Below are positions 15,290 to 24,297 of a stretch of DNA of 53,069 nucleotides, piece by piece (positions within the stretch are counted from its first letter, which is position 1; every line of letters starts with the position of its first letter). This stretch comes from Fibrobacter succinogenes (GTDB taxonomy: Bacteria > Fibrobacterota > Fibrobacteria > Fibrobacterales > Fibrobacteraceae). Below the pieces are notes generated by a model that had not been told where the DNA came from, did not search any database, and was given only the letters and a program-made list of their open reading frames with translations. The DNA lies in NCBI GenBank assembly GCA_902768325.1, contig CACXKY010000001.1, positions 1-53,069 on the forward strand. The letters are read 5' to 3'. Made by a program: the position numbers and the translations under genes.

Positions 15290-16111
15290 ATGATTCCTAA
15301 GAAGATACATTACCTTTGGATGTCCGAAAAGAAAGACGAAACGGTGTTGCGCTGTTTGCAGTCTTGGCGCGAACACTTGGAAGGTTATGAAATTGTAGAA
15401 TGGAACGCGAGTAACTTTCCTTACCAGGATTTCTTATATGCCCGTGAAGCTTATTCCCGAAAGAAATGGGCGTTTGTGACGGACTATTTCCGCTTGTGGG
15501 TGCTTGACAAGTTTGGAGGGATTTACCTGGATGCTGACGTGACGGTCAACGGGAATTTTGACAAGTTCCTCGAAAACAAACTGTTTATCGGTACGGAATT
15601 TACCGACCAGATTGCGGCCCATGCCATTGGTGCTGAACCGGGGCACCCTTTTATAAAGAAGTGTCTTGAATACTACCATGACAGGCATTTCATTTTGCCG
15701 AATGGGGAATGTGACTTGAATGCGATGCCGTGCATTATTACCAAGGTGTTCATGGATATGTATGGCTATAAGGGAACTTTGGTCCATTTTGATGGCAAAC
15801 CGCTCGTATTTGCGGATATGAAAATCTATCCGGATTCATATTTTACCATCAACACCTTTGACGGCAACAATGTCTGCGTGCATAATGGATTGGGAAGTTG
15901 GCGCGATGCCGGATCCGAAAATCCGGTCCTTGAAAAAGTGGTGGGTTCTTATTTCTGGAAAAAATTCTGCCGCAGGGATATCCTCTCTTTTGGTTTTGTC
16001 AAAAAATGGATTTACCTGTTGCTCCCGATGTGGATGGTCGTCTTGATTTCTAGGCGTGCCTCCAAGATAAAGAATAACAAGCGTGTCGGACGGGTAAAAT
16101 TAGGCCGTTGA
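15290..16111 (+). CDS. GT32-like glycosyltransferase with DXD sugar-binding region
   Basis: 273 residues. The opening MIPKKIHYLWMSEKKDE and the block FVTDYFRLWVLDKFGGIYLDADVTV carry the DXD motif (LDADV, about residue 85) of the Gly_transf_sug/GT32 fold found in capsular-polysaccharide synthesis proteins and yeast Och1-like enzymes. The C-terminal part has a hydrophobic, basic segment (about 245-260) that may anchor it to the membrane. It presumably transfers one hexose from a nucleotide sugar onto the lipid-linked repeat. It begins on the base after the upstream stop and lies inside the + strand operon. Confidence 0.85.
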   Translation: MIPKKIHYLWMSEKKDETVLRCLQSWREHLEGYEIVEWNASNFPYQDFLYAREAYSRKKWAFVTDYFRLWVLDKFGGIYLDADVTVNGNFDKFLENKLFIGTEFTDQIAAHAIGAEPGHPFIKKCLEYYHDRHFILPNGECDLNAMPCIITKVFMDMYGYKGTLVHFDGKPLVFADMKIYPDSYFTINTFDGNNVCVHNGLGSWRDAGSENPVLEKVVGSYFWKKFCRRDILSFGFVKKWIYLLLPMWMVVLISRRASKIKNNKRVGRVKLGR

Positions 16112-16122
16112 TTTGTCGCGAT

Positions 16123-17322
16123 ATGAAGAGCCTGTCTAAAATTTTTGAATGGCGCAAATTCTCGCTTCCCTTGGTGGGGATTATCTTCCACCTTTTAAAG
16201 CTGCTCCCTTTTCGGAACAAGAAGATTTGGGTTTTTGGCTGCTGGATGGGAAGCAAGTACGATGACAATGCGAAGTTCCTTTTTGAATATGTGAACAAGA
16301 ACCATCCGGGGGTTCGCTGTGTTTGGCTTTCGCGTAATCCTGCGGTTGTAAAACAGGTCCGCGCTCTCGGCTACGAAGTATACCTCAGTACCTCTTTCCG
16401 GGGGATTGCCGTGGCGCTACGTTGCGGCGTTGCCATCATGACGAATGGACTTGAAGATTTTGGAAGAATCCCTTTAGTGGGTGGGGCCAAGGTCGTTTCG
16501 CTATGGCATGGCGTAGGTGGATTCAAGAAAATCTACAATGAAAACTATCATGGCAAAAAGCTCCTGTTGAAAAAGACGGTAGATCGCTTTTTCAACTGGG
16601 TCTATAGGGACCTTTCCCTGGCGACGTCGGAATATACCGCGGAACGTTCTATGGAACAGTTCGGTGTCAAACGCGATTCCATTGTCATTACGGGGCAACC
16701 GCGTAACGATTTGTTCTTTTCGGGAATACAGAAAAGGGATTTGCTGTCGGATGTCGATGTCGACGTTTTTTCAAAGGTCGTCCTTTACATGCCTACGTAT
16801 CGCGTAAGCCCGAATACCCGCCGTGATATGGTCAAGGATATCCTTGATGAATTGGCGGCAAGCAAAAAGTTCAACGACTTTTTGGAAACGCATAACATCC
16901 TTTTCCTGGTGAAACTTCATCCGCTGACTTCGTTCAAGATGGATTCCTCCAATCCGCATTTCCGTGTCCTTGGTGACAAAAATGTGAAATCGGTCCAGCA
17001 TTTGCTTATGGCCGCCGACTGCCTCGTGACAGATTATTCCAGTTGCTGCGTCGATTACGCCCTGTTAAAGCGTCCCGTCGTGTTCTTTGTGCCTGACGAA
17101 GAAGATTACCTGTCGTATTCCTCGTTGAACGATGCGTACGGCCGCGTTGTAAAGGAACGTGCGAAGTCTGTGGACGAACTTGTCGGATTGATGGAGTCGG
17201 GGGACATGGCTCCGACGAATCTGCTGAACGACTTGTTCGAGGATCCGTCAATTACAGGGACGTGCTATAGCGAAAATATGTATCGTGCAATCTGTGACCG
17301 CTATAATGTGGAGGTGGAATGA
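16123..17322 (+). CDS. CDP-glycerol glycerophosphotransferase family protein (TagB/TagF-like), copy 1
   Basis: 399 residues from ATG 16123 (a TTG at 16108 overlapping the previous stop is an alternative). Landmarks of the Glyphos_transf family: KKIWVFGCWMGSKYDDNAKFLFEY near the N-terminus, VSLWHGVGG with the catalytic-type His (about residue 127), TGQPRNDLFF, VVLYMPTYR, LVKLHPLT, and LVTDYSSCCVDYALLKRPVVFF near the C-terminus. In Gram-positives these enzymes transfer glycerol- or ribitol-phosphate from the CDP-activated form to teichoic acid chains at the inner-membrane surface. Here the window also encodes candidate CDP-activating enzymes, so a phosphodiester-linked glycan is likely. The substrate is inferred. 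It overlaps the following GT2 gene by four bases. Confidence 0.85.
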   Translation: MKSLSKIFEWRKFSLPLVGIIFHLLKLLPFRNKKIWVFGCWMGSKYDDNAKFLFEYVNKNHPGVRCVWLSRNPAVVKQVRALGYEVYLSTSFRGIAVALRCGVAIMTNGLEDFGRIPLVGGAKVVSLWHGVGGFKKIYNENYHGKKLLLKKTVDRFFNWVYRDLSLATSEYTAERSMEQFGVKRDSIVITGQPRNDLFFSGIQKRDLLSDVDVDVFSKVVLYMPTYRVSPNTRRDMVKDILDELAASKKFNDFLETHNILFLVKLHPLTSFKMDSSNPHFRVLGDKNVKSVQHLLMAADCLVTDYSSCCVDYALLKRPVVFFVPDEEDYLSYSSLNDAYGRVVKERAKSVDELVGLMESGDMAPTNLLNDLFEDPSITGTCYSENMYRAICDRYNVEVE

Positions 17323-18146
17323 TTTCGGTTGTTCTTCCGTCCTATAACAGGGCGCATATCTTGCCTAGGGCCATTGAAAGCATTCTTGGCCAAACTTACA
17401 AGGATATTGAACTCATCATTGTCGATGACGGTTCGTCTGACAATACTGCCGAGGTTGTAGGGCGTTTTAGCGATAGCCGGATTGTTTATGTGCGTCAAGA
17501 AAATGCGGGCGCCTGTGCGGCACGGAATAACGGCATTGCGCATGCCCGGGGCGCCTATATCGCGTTTCAGGACAGCGATGACATCTGGCATCAGGATAAG
17601 CTTGAAAAGCAGCTGGCGACGCTCCAGAATACGGGTGCCGACGTTGTTTTCTGCCGGATGAACAGGATGGTCGGTGGAGAAAAGGTGGGGCTGGTTTCGG
17701 ACTACTTTCATGAAGGGTTCTTGCCGAAAGATGAAGTGCCGATGTCCATAGGGACGCAGACTTTGGTCGGCAAGAGCGAAGTGTTCAAGCAGGAACGCTT
17801 CGATTCCGAAATGCCTCGTTTCCAAGAATTCGAGATGCTGGTGCGTGCGCAAAAGAGCTTTTCCATTTATTGCATGGAAGAACCTCTTGTGGATTATCTG
17901 TTGCAGAAAGATTCCATTTCTGCAAATGTGTCGTCAATTATGGCTGCTTGGCGCCTTATATTGAAGAAACATCCCGATTTCTTAACGCAATACAAATCTT
18001 CCCGCGCTCGCATAGCGAGGGATATCCAGCTGAATGCCAAGACGGTCAAGGCCTTTTCTACGCGGATGCGGTTGGCCCTTTTCTCACTGAAGTTCGACAG
18101 GTCCCCCAAAACGCTGGCGCGTTTTGTAAAGTGGTTCCTGCTGTAA
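17319..18146 (+). CDS. GT2 family glycosyltransferase
   Basis: 275 residues. Clear GT-A fold: ISVVLPSYNRAHILPRAIES, IELIIVDDGSSDNTAEVV, ENAGACAARNNGIAHARGAY and the DXD equivalent FQDSDDIWHQDKLEKQL. The C-terminal third is basic. It would add one sugar to the lipid-linked repeat at the cytoplasmic face of the membrane; donor and acceptor are unknown. It is the last gene of the + strand polysaccharide operon and ends only six bases before the stop of rpiB on the other strand, so the two transcripts run into each other. I see no terminator in that gap. Confidence 0.88.
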   Translation: MISVVLPSYNRAHILPRAIESILGQTYKDIELIIVDDGSSDNTAEVVGRFSDSRIVYVRQENAGACAARNNGIAHARGAYIAFQDSDDIWHQDKLEKQLATLQNTGADVVFCRMNRMVGGEKVGLVSDYFHEGFLPKDEVPMSIGTQTLVGKSEVFKQERFDSEMPRFQEFEMLVRAQKSFSIYCMEEPLVDYLLQKDSISANVSSIMAAWRLILKKHPDFLTQYKSSRARIARDIQLNAKTVKAFSTRMRLALFSLKFDRSPKTLARFVKWFLL

Positions 18147-18152
18147 GCGGAT

Positions 18153-18584
18153 TTATTCGAACATGTCGATGCGGACTTTGTGCTTGCCGCCCATGAAGTC
18201 CGTTTCGAGGAATTTCTTTGCGATTTGTTCGCAAAGTTCGTAAGAGATGATGCGGGCGCCCATGCAGAGCACGTTCGCGTCGTTGTGGAGGCGCGTAAAT
18301 TCGCTCGACTTGAGGTCGCCACAGACGGCGGCGCGGATGCCCTTCCTCTTGTTGGCGGCCATGCTCATTCCGATGCCCGTGCCACAGATGAGGATGCCGC
18401 AGTCGGCTTCCTTGGCCAGGACTTTGTCGCACACCTTGTTGGCGTAAATCGGATAGTCGCAGGAGTCGGTCGTGTCGGTCCCCATGTTGAGTACGGTATA
18501 GCCCTGACCTTCGAGGTAGGCCTTGAGCTTGTCTTTGTATTCTACAGCGGCGTGGTCACAGCCGATGGCGATAGTCTTGAACAT
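18153..18584 (-). CDS. rpiB: Ribose-5-phosphate isomerase B
   Basis: 143 residues from the ATG at 18584, chosen because AGGAG lies seven bases upstream and the protein then begins MFKTIAIGCDHAAVEYK, the normal RpiB N-terminus; an in-frame ATG 14 codons earlier gives an unconserved extension. Motifs: CDHAA, the active-site Cys region, GILICGTGIGMSMAANK and RAAVCG, ending in a conserved Arg region. It interconverts ribulose-5-phosphate and ribose-5-phosphate in the pentose phosphate pathway. It lies at the end of the minus-strand polysaccharide set but has its own likely promoter, so the link may be positional only. If the glycan holds ribitol-phosphate, ribulose-5-phosphate supply would be relevant, but that is speculation. 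Confidence 0.92.
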   Translation of the reverse strand: MFKTIAIGCDHAAVEYKDKLKAYLEGQGYTVLNMGTDTTDSCDYPIYANKVCDKVLAKEADCGILICGTGIGMSMAANKRKGIRAAVCGDLKSSEFTRLHNDANVLCMGARIISYELCEQIAKKFLETDFMGGKHKVRIDMFE

Positions 18585-18679
18585 TTCTGGACTCCTGGAA
18601 TTACGAGTTGAACAGGTCATCTTCACTGAACTTCAATCCCGTTATGATGGGATTGATATAGTCATGACGCCTCTTTGGT

Positions 18680-18695
18680 GGCAAATATAGCAAAA
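18680..18695 (-). promoter_or_regulatory. Putative promoter box for rpiB
   Basis: On the minus strand the sequence reads TTTTGCTATATTTGCC, with the -10-like TATATT at 18689-18684. It lies about 100 bases before the rpiB start. The intervening leader holds a perfect hairpin, CAATCCC/GGGATTG (18634-18655). No strong -35 box is seen. The gap from 18585 to 18710 contains no gene that I can support. Confidence 0.4.
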
Positions 18696-18710
18696 TGGGA
18701 TAGGGACGCC

Positions 18711-19760
18711 TTACTTGTTGAACGAAATGCGAATGAAACGGTAAGGGATTGCAATCAGGACCATGATGGCGCAGCAAATGAGCATATAGGGCAGGGGATA
18801 GTTTTTGACGAAGGTCCCATTGTCTATGTTGAATATGGCAATCATGGCTAATCGCTGGTATATGTACAGTGGGAACAGGTGCGCTCCGAGCCAAAGCAAT
18901 GCCGGATTGTTGATTTTTACCTTCATCGTGAATAGGACGGTGCACAGGGCAAAAACGATGCCTTCTATGTTGAACAGGAGCGCGGGAATGTGGTTGTTCA
19001 TCCGGTGCAGGGCCGCAAATAAGATGATGGATAAGGGGAAAAACACCCAATACCTGTTCTTGAGAACAGGGATAATCTTTTCCTTGAAATAAGAAAAGAA
19101 CAGCCCGGCGTTAAAGGTCAGGATGGTGTTGTACCACCATTCCTTTTTGGTGAGGGCGAGTATGGCGAGGGCGGCTAGGAACAGAAAAGTTGTGAAGGCC
19201 AGCGCTCGTTGTGGTCGCAGACTTTGAACTTTCGATGTGGCAAAAAAGGATAGCCAGACGATGGCGTAGCATAACAGGATTATAAAGATATACCAGTTGC
19301 TGTTGCCGAGGCTTTCCCACCCGGTAAGGGAAAGTAAGATGTCGGAAACGGACATTTCCCTGCCTATGAACAGGTTCAAGATAAAGAAGGCGATAACGGC
19401 AACGTCGAAGTTCAAGAGGGTGGGCAAAATGCGCCGAAGAGGCATATTCCTTACATAATCGAATTTCTTTTTAAGAATCGATTCCATGACGCCGTATCCG
19501 GAGTAGAAGAGGAACATGACGACTATAAGCTGGTCTAGTTCGCGATCAATTTTTAAAAAGACCTGGTCTGGCAAGGTCTCAAATACGTAGCCGCTGCCCA
19601 TGATGTATTGCAGGACATGCCGGATAAAAACGAAGAGGATGAAAATGCCTTTTATGGAATCGCACTGCTCACGGTGTAGAAAATCTTCAAAAAAAGTTTC
19701 TTTAGAAAACTTGATTTTCCACAAACAAAGGAGGGCTATGCCGATTAAAAAGGCAATCAT
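18711..19760 (-). CDS. Acyltransferase-3-like integral membrane protein, copy 1
   Basis: 349 residues with about ten membrane helices. The start of the domain, CDSIKGIFILFVFIRHVLQYI (about 33-53), with a His in the first conserved helix, and GNSNWYIFIILLCY in the middle match family-3 acyltransferases that modify surface sugars. These enzymes pass acetyl or other acyl groups across the membrane onto glycans. It has a clear paralogue at 40667-41698 sharing the SIKGIF and GNSNW signatures. The start 8 bases after the upstream CDP-glycerol-type gene places it in the same transcript. Acceptor and acyl donor are unknown. Confidence 0.82.
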   Translation of the reverse strand: MIAFLIGIALLCLWKIKFSKETFFEDFLHREQCDSIKGIFILFVFIRHVLQYIMGSGYVFETLPDQVFLKIDRELDQLIVVMFLFYSGYGVMESILKKKFDYVRNMPLRRILPTLLNFDVAVIAFFILNLFIGREMSVSDILLSLTGWESLGNSNWYIFIILLCYAIVWLSFFATSKVQSLRPQRALAFTTFLFLAALAILALTKKEWWYNTILTFNAGLFFSYFKEKIIPVLKNRYWVFFPLSIILFAALHRMNNHIPALLFNIEGIVFALCTVLFTMKVKINNPALLWLGAHLFPLYIYQRLAMIAIFNIDNGTFVKNYPLPYMLICCAIMVLIAIPYRFIRISFNK

Positions 19761-19765
19761 GGCTT

Positions 19766-21031
19766 CTAGGGGAAGAAGAAATCCTTGATGCGTTGTGTCG
19801 CACCGTCGTCGTCGTATTTAATGAATAGCTGCCGCAAGAAAGCCCTTTTTTGTTTTTCGGGATCCTTCCCTTCGGCAAGGTCTCGAATGGCTTGTTGCAT
19901 CTGGTTCAAATTGTAGGTCAGGTGCCCGGCGCAAATGGATTCTATGGGCTCGATAAAGAAGCCTCTCGTTTCGCGGTAGCGCTCGATGTCGTAGAAGTAA
20001 TAGATGATGGGGCGGTCCATGTACAAAAAGTCGTACACGGTTGTCGTGTAGTCTGTAATGATACTGTCCGAAATGGAGAGGAGCGGGTTGAGGCTGGTCT
20101 TGATTTTTTCGACTAGATCCTTATAGAAAAGGATGTGTTGCGTCCCCTCTGTTTTTACGACGTTGGTCTGGGCTTGCTGAATAGGGTGTACCTTGGCGAT
20201 AATCAACGTGCCTGTTTCGGCAAGGGTCTTTTCAAGGTCGGCGAGTTCATCTTCGGTGACGTTGCCCCAGATGGACCGCGTGGTAGCTTTTTCGGCGTTG
20301 TAAAATTCGCGGGCGGGATTTTCGTAATCGCGATGCGTCGGAACGTAGGTAATCAGGTTCTTTATCTTGAAACCGACCAGTTTTTCAATATCATCGCGCA
20401 ATGTGGAATGATCCTTGAAAAGGACGTCGTTGCGTGGGAAGCCCAGCGAAATGAAATGGGGGTAATAATGGCAGTTGTCGAGGGCGATGAATTTGGAACT
20501 GATGTCGGATAGGGAAAGGTGATAGTCGTACATGTTGTACATATCCCTTTGTTCCCGGAGCATCTTTTCGAATCCGCCGTGATTCGTCCAGCGGTGAAAT
20601 TCATTTTTGATAAGCCCGCCGAAGTAATTCAAGCAAATCGTCCTTTGTGTCGGAACCTTGTATGGCAAGCGTGTGTAATCCGAATCCGTGAAGACTGTGT
20701 AGCATTTGGCAATGGCCTTGCGTGTTCCCTTTCCGTCCTTGAACCTTACGTAATGGATTCGTTCAGGGTGAAAATCCTTGCAATAATCTTTATAGGATTG
20801 CAGGCGTTCGTCATGGTAATAAAGCAGATAGAATTCGTAATTGTCGAATTTAGGATCGCGGACCATGTCGTTGAATAGACAAAGGACATTGTCGGATTCC
20901 CCGTTGAGAATATCGTAGCCATCAAGACGGCAGTTTTCGTGAGGATAGAAGAATACCGCCTTGGGATTCTTTTTCGTCCTCTGATTGATGAACCGCTTGA
21001 TTCTCAACTTGAATTTGTCTATTGCTTTCAT
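19766..21031 (-). CDS. CDP-glycerol glycerophosphotransferase family protein, copy 2
   Basis: 421 residues. N-terminal VFFYPHENCRLDGYDILNGESDN is unusual wording, but the central and C-terminal blocks fit the family: SLGFPRNDVLFKDH, ITYVPTHRDYENP, LIIAKVHPIQQAQ, and ISDSIITDYTTTVYDFLYMDRPIIYYFYD. The histidine of KVHP and the SIITDYTT segment form the donor-phosphate site in TagF-like enzymes. It would transfer a polyol-phosphate from a CDP-linked donor. It overlaps the flippase gene by four bases (ATGA at 21028-21031) and is followed by the acyltransferase. It is clearly diverged from copies 1 and 3, so the substrates probably differ. Confidence 0.82.
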   Translation of the reverse strand: MKAIDKFKLRIKRFINQRTKKNPKAVFFYPHENCRLDGYDILNGESDNVLCLFNDMVRDPKFDNYEFYLLYYHDERLQSYKDYCKDFHPERIHYVRFKDGKGTRKAIAKCYTVFTDSDYTRLPYKVPTQRTICLNYFGGLIKNEFHRWTNHGGFEKMLREQRDMYNMYDYHLSLSDISSKFIALDNCHYYPHFISLGFPRNDVLFKDHSTLRDDIEKLVGFKIKNLITYVPTHRDYENPAREFYNAEKATTRSIWGNVTEDELADLEKTLAETGTLIIAKVHPIQQAQTNVVKTEGTQHILFYKDLVEKIKTSLNPLLSISDSIITDYTTTVYDFLYMDRPIIYYFYDIERYRETRGFFIEPIESICAGHLTYNLNQMQQAIRDLAEGKDPEKQKRAFLRQLFIKYDDDGATQRIKDFFFP

Positions 21032-22467
21032 GTTTTCTTCTTGAATTTTTCTTTAAACAACTCTACCAGTTCCTGCATGTCCGGATTCTTTCGCAGCATG
21101 AGCCAGTAGAGGAATAACGCCACGCTACTTCCAACAATGATAGTTACAATATGGGGCAGTTGCAAGTAGGTCATGAAGTAAACGGGGGTGCAGGCGAGTA
21201 TGCAGCGGATAAGGTACGGGGCGAAATCCTTGACTTGCTGGAGGTAGCCAAGGTTGAACAGCTTGCCGGTATAATAGGTGTTGATAAAGACGGCGATTTG
21301 GTTATAAAGGAACTTGGCTAGGCAGATGGCGAGGATGCCGTGTGGAATGGCCAGTAGAATGAGGCTGATGGAGATGGATTTCTTTAAAACTTCCAGTTTT
21401 AAAAATAAGTCTGATCGACCTTTAACCTTGAGTAAGTTCAGGTTGATGGTGCTTAAATGGTCGAACATATAGGAGAATGCGAAAATATGAAGGTAGATGA
21501 TGGATTCCGCCCATTTGTCCGTCAGGATAAGAAGTATGACAGGCTTTGCCAATGCGCAGAGTATGCCGGAAATGATGAAGATGCCAAGAGAAGTGATTCG
21601 AATATATTTGCGATATATAAGAACCAGCTGATTGTCGTCGTCTTGAAGCTTGGCGAGGATGGGATAAGTGACCGTTTGCAAAACGCCGTTGATGGTGCTC
21701 CCCGGCAAGTCTGCGATACTTGTTCCGCGGGAGTAATAGCCTAGATCTTGCGCAGAGTAAAATTTACCGATGGCGAATGTCGTGAAATTCTTGTAGAGGG
21801 TATGCAAAAGACCCGCTGCGAGTAGCCTGCTGCCAAATGCACCGAGTCTTTTAAAGGATTCGGTGCTGAAGCCGGCTTTGGGAATCCACCTACAGACATA
21901 ACAGATGAAAATCAGGTTGACGCCTGCGGCAATAATTTGTTGATGGACAAGCGACCATATTCCAAATCCTGCATAGGCGAGTGCGACGCCGCAAATTCCA
22001 GAAATGAGGGTGGCGGCAACTTTGCGCTTTGCAAGGGATTTGAAATCCAATTGGATGTTCAGCATGGATACTTGAACCGCCATGACTGCATTGATAATGA
22101 GTGTAACGGCTTGTACCCTTAGGATGGGGCAAAGTATGGGAATCTTGAAGAAGTCTGCTATTGATGGGGCTAGGAAAAAAAGAATGGCGTAGACGACTAC
22201 GGATATGAGTAGATTAAAGTAAAAAACGGTACTATAATCTTTTTGCGTAGGGTCTTTAGTTCTGATTAACGCGGAGTTAAATCCGCTGTCAATGAACGTT
22301 TGAGATATCTCAAAGAAAATGGCGAGCAGGCCGATGGTTCCATAATCGGATGGTAACAGCAATCGAGCCATGATGATTCCCAGCAAGAACTGAATTCCCT
22401 GAGAGGAAATCCGTTCTATAAAGTTCCATTTGGAACTGCTGAGAGTCTGCTGCTTAATTGACGCCAT
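21028..22467 (-). CDS. MOP-superfamily polysaccharide flippase (Wzx/MviN-like), copy 1
   Basis: 479 residues with about twelve to fourteen helices. It opens with KWNFIERISSQGIQFLLGIIMARLL, the standard beginning of Wzx/lipopolysaccharide biosynthesis proteins, followed by PSDYGTIGLLAIFFEISQTF and FYSAQDLGYYSRGTSIADLPG, which is a strong family signature. It would turn lipid-linked repeat units from the inner to the outer face of the inner membrane. The paralogue at 39212-40660 shares the same landmarks. The start overlaps the end of the LicD gene by 14 bases, and its stop overlaps the next gene start, so translation is tightly coupled. Confidence 0.92.
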   Translation of the reverse strand: MASIKQQTLSSSKWNFIERISSQGIQFLLGIIMARLLLPSDYGTIGLLAIFFEISQTFIDSGFNSALIRTKDPTQKDYSTVFYFNLLISVVVYAILFFLAPSIADFFKIPILCPILRVQAVTLIINAVMAVQVSMLNIQLDFKSLAKRKVAATLISGICGVALAYAGFGIWSLVHQQIIAAGVNLIFICYVCRWIPKAGFSTESFKRLGAFGSRLLAAGLLHTLYKNFTTFAIGKFYSAQDLGYYSRGTSIADLPGSTINGVLQTVTYPILAKLQDDDNQLVLIYRKYIRITSLGIFIISGILCALAKPVILLILTDKWAESIIYLHIFAFSYMFDHLSTINLNLLKVKGRSDLFLKLEVLKKSISISLILLAIPHGILAICLAKFLYNQIAVFINTYYTGKLFNLGYLQQVKDFAPYLIRCILACTPVYFMTYLQLPHIVTIIVGSSVALFLYWLMLRKNPDMQELVELFKEKFKKKT

Positions 22468-23287
22468 CTTTCCAGTAGAATTTTATGAATGATTGATGGG
22501 GAACCCGATCCTCTTCAGGGGGGAGTTGCATGTAGTCGCCATAAACAGCCCGCAAAGCGGGGTCATAATCTTTTATTGCGTAAAATTTCGCTCCGGCAAA
22601 ATCCAAAAGGATTCGATCTTTATAAGAATCTACAGGAAGGTGCTCTACGGGGCCGTTGTCCATCACGGCAAGCTGAGAGTAAAAATGGGCCGTTTCAAAA
22701 GGAATGCGGGCGATTTTTTCGTTGTATGTCTTTTGCATCTTATGGCCTCCTAGGCCATTCCTTTTGCGGATTTTATGGTAAAGGAGCTTGAGCGCTTCCT
22801 TGATTCCAGAGCAATGAGAAATACGCCGGAATTGAATCTTTTTGGCAATGATTTTTTCCCAGTCGTCGTGCAAATTATTGTATAGCGTTTTGAATTCGTC
22901 AAAATCGTCCGGAACGCCATCGAGCGGAAAAACATCGATCCAAATACCTGCGGGCTGCGCAATCCAGTGCCCGTTCTTTGCAACAGTCTTTTTGTTGTCA
23001 AATACGCGTGCGTAGGCAATCAGGCTGTCGTATTTACATCCCTTGCCGAAGAAGGCGAGCTCAAACTGATTGGACTTATACGTCTTTAAGAAACGTTCAT
23101 AATCGGGTCTCGGCATGCAAATGTCGATATCGTTGTCCCAGGGGATAAACCCCTGGTGACGCAAAGCTCCAATGAGAGTCCCATAGGCCAGCGAATAGCG
23201 AATATTCTCCTTGTCGCAAAACTGGTGAACATCCTTTAGGATGTCGAGGGCGAACGCCTGCTGCTCCTTTAGAGTTAGTTCTCTCAT
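22454..23287 (-). CDS. LicD family phosphotransferase, copy 1
   Basis: 277 residues from ATG 23287, chosen over an upstream TTG because GAGG lies about ten bases before it. The nucleotidyltransferase-like core is clear: LAYGTLIGALRHQGFIPWDNDIDI with the metal-binding acidic pair (about residues 38-60). LicD proteins transfer a phosphorylated amino alcohol or similar group, classically phosphocholine from CDP-choline, onto sugars of teichoic acid or lipopolysaccharide. Which group is used here is unknown; candidates are products of the cytidylyltransferases at 25380-28555 and 37327-39153. It sits between a second LicD gene (15 bases upstream) and a flippase. Confidence 0.85.
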   Translation of the reverse strand: MRELTLKEQQAFALDILKDVHQFCDKENIRYSLAYGTLIGALRHQGFIPWDNDIDICMPRPDYERFLKTYKSNQFELAFFGKGCKYDSLIAYARVFDNKKTVAKNGHWIAQPAGIWIDVFPLDGVPDDFDEFKTLYNNLHDDWEKIIAKKIQFRRISHCSGIKEALKLLYHKIRKRNGLGGHKMQKTYNEKIARIPFETAHFYSQLAVMDNGPVEHLPVDSYKDRILLDFAGAKFYAIKDYDPALRAVYGDYMQLPPEEDRVPHQSFIKFYWKDGVN

Positions 23288-23302
23288 GTTTATAAGCCTC
23301 AA

Positions 23303-24286
23303 TTAAATTTCGCTATAATCTATAGGGTCGCCGATGGATTTGAAATAGATGTTTTGCTCTTCTAGGGTATGGGGCGTGCCGACATCGCTAGGGAATTGCA
23401 TCCAGTTCTTTCCATATGAGGCCTCTAATATGGCCTGAGGATTATTTGGGGCTGGAAGGCTTGTCTTTTCGAAAGCAATGGGTTTCAACGGGAACAGATC
23501 TTTGGTGGCTCTAAATCCACGGAATTTGAATTCGGTGAGGTCCCAATTTCCAATCCCCGGTGTAATACGGGAGGTGGGTTCTTGAGAATAGATGTTGTTC
23601 GTTTTCAGTTCTTTCTTGTAAAAGTCGAACCTGTCTTTCCAATTATAATTGCGGTGTACAAAATTGCAGATTTTATCGCGGTAGATGGCGTACTGTTCTT
23701 CAGTGACATCTTCTCTGACGTAGTCGTTAGGGAAGAACTCCAAATTCATTGAATCCCTAAGGCAGGTTCCCTGGAAAAGGTGAAGGCAGAATGGGGTCAG
23801 GATGAAAACGTATTTGCCTGGATTTTCCCGAATGGCCATGTCATAGAATTTAGCAGAGAAACAATTTTTTTTTGTGGAGTCAATCCATACAAAATCTTTT
23901 TGGGCGATGTCGGTGAGCATATTGAATTGATCTCGTGTGACGCTCAAGTCGATATCGTCATCCCAGGGTACGAATCCCCCATGCCTGCACGCTCCGAGAA
24001 GGGCCCCGCCATCTAGAAATGGCGTTATGCCATATGGCTTAAGAAGGCTTAAAATATGCTGTGCAAAGTCCAGTTCCTTAAGTTGGAATTCGCGCAGGTA
24101 ACCGGTGGCCGGCTTCATCTGTGTAATGTCAAAATGACGTTTGAGATACTCCAGCTGATATTTTAATGCCCTAATCTCTTTGTTCTGTTCTTTGATTCTA
24201 GTTTTGTTCCTAAAAATAATCGCATATAAACTTTTTAGCGATTTTTTTGCCGGTTTAGGAATGAATTTAGTTACGATGCCACTCAT
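23303..24286 (-). CDS. LicD family phosphotransferase, copy 2, with N-terminal coiled coil
   Basis: 327 residues. A basic N-terminal stretch and a short predicted coiled coil (KTRIKEQNKEIRALKYQLEY, about 28-50) precede the LicD core, DGGALLGACRHGGFVPWDDDIDL (about 91-113), with the DDD metal site. It is much diverged from the adjacent copy 1 and larger by about 50 residues, so the two probably act on different acceptors or donors. The coiled coil may mediate pairing or membrane association. The gene lies 11 bases after the aminotransferase gene in one minus-strand transcript. Transfer of phosphocholine, phosphoethanolamine or aminoethylphosphonate are all possible. Confidence 0.82.
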   Translation of the reverse strand: MSGIVTKFIPKPAKKSLKSLYAIIFRNKTRIKEQNKEIRALKYQLEYLKRHFDITQMKPATGYLREFQLKELDFAQHILSLLKPYGITPFLDGGALLGACRHGGFVPWDDDIDLSVTRDQFNMLTDIAQKDFVWIDSTKKNCFSAKFYDMAIRENPGKYVFILTPFCLHLFQGTCLRDSMNLEFFPNDYVREDVTEEQYAIYRDKICNFVHRNYNWKDRFDFYKKELKTNNIYSQEPTSRITPGIGNWDLTEFKFRGFRATKDLFPLKPIAFEKTSLPAPNNPQAILEASYGKNWMQFPSDVGTPHTLEEQNIYFKSIGDPIDYSEI

Positions 24287-24297
24287 TGGAAAGGCCT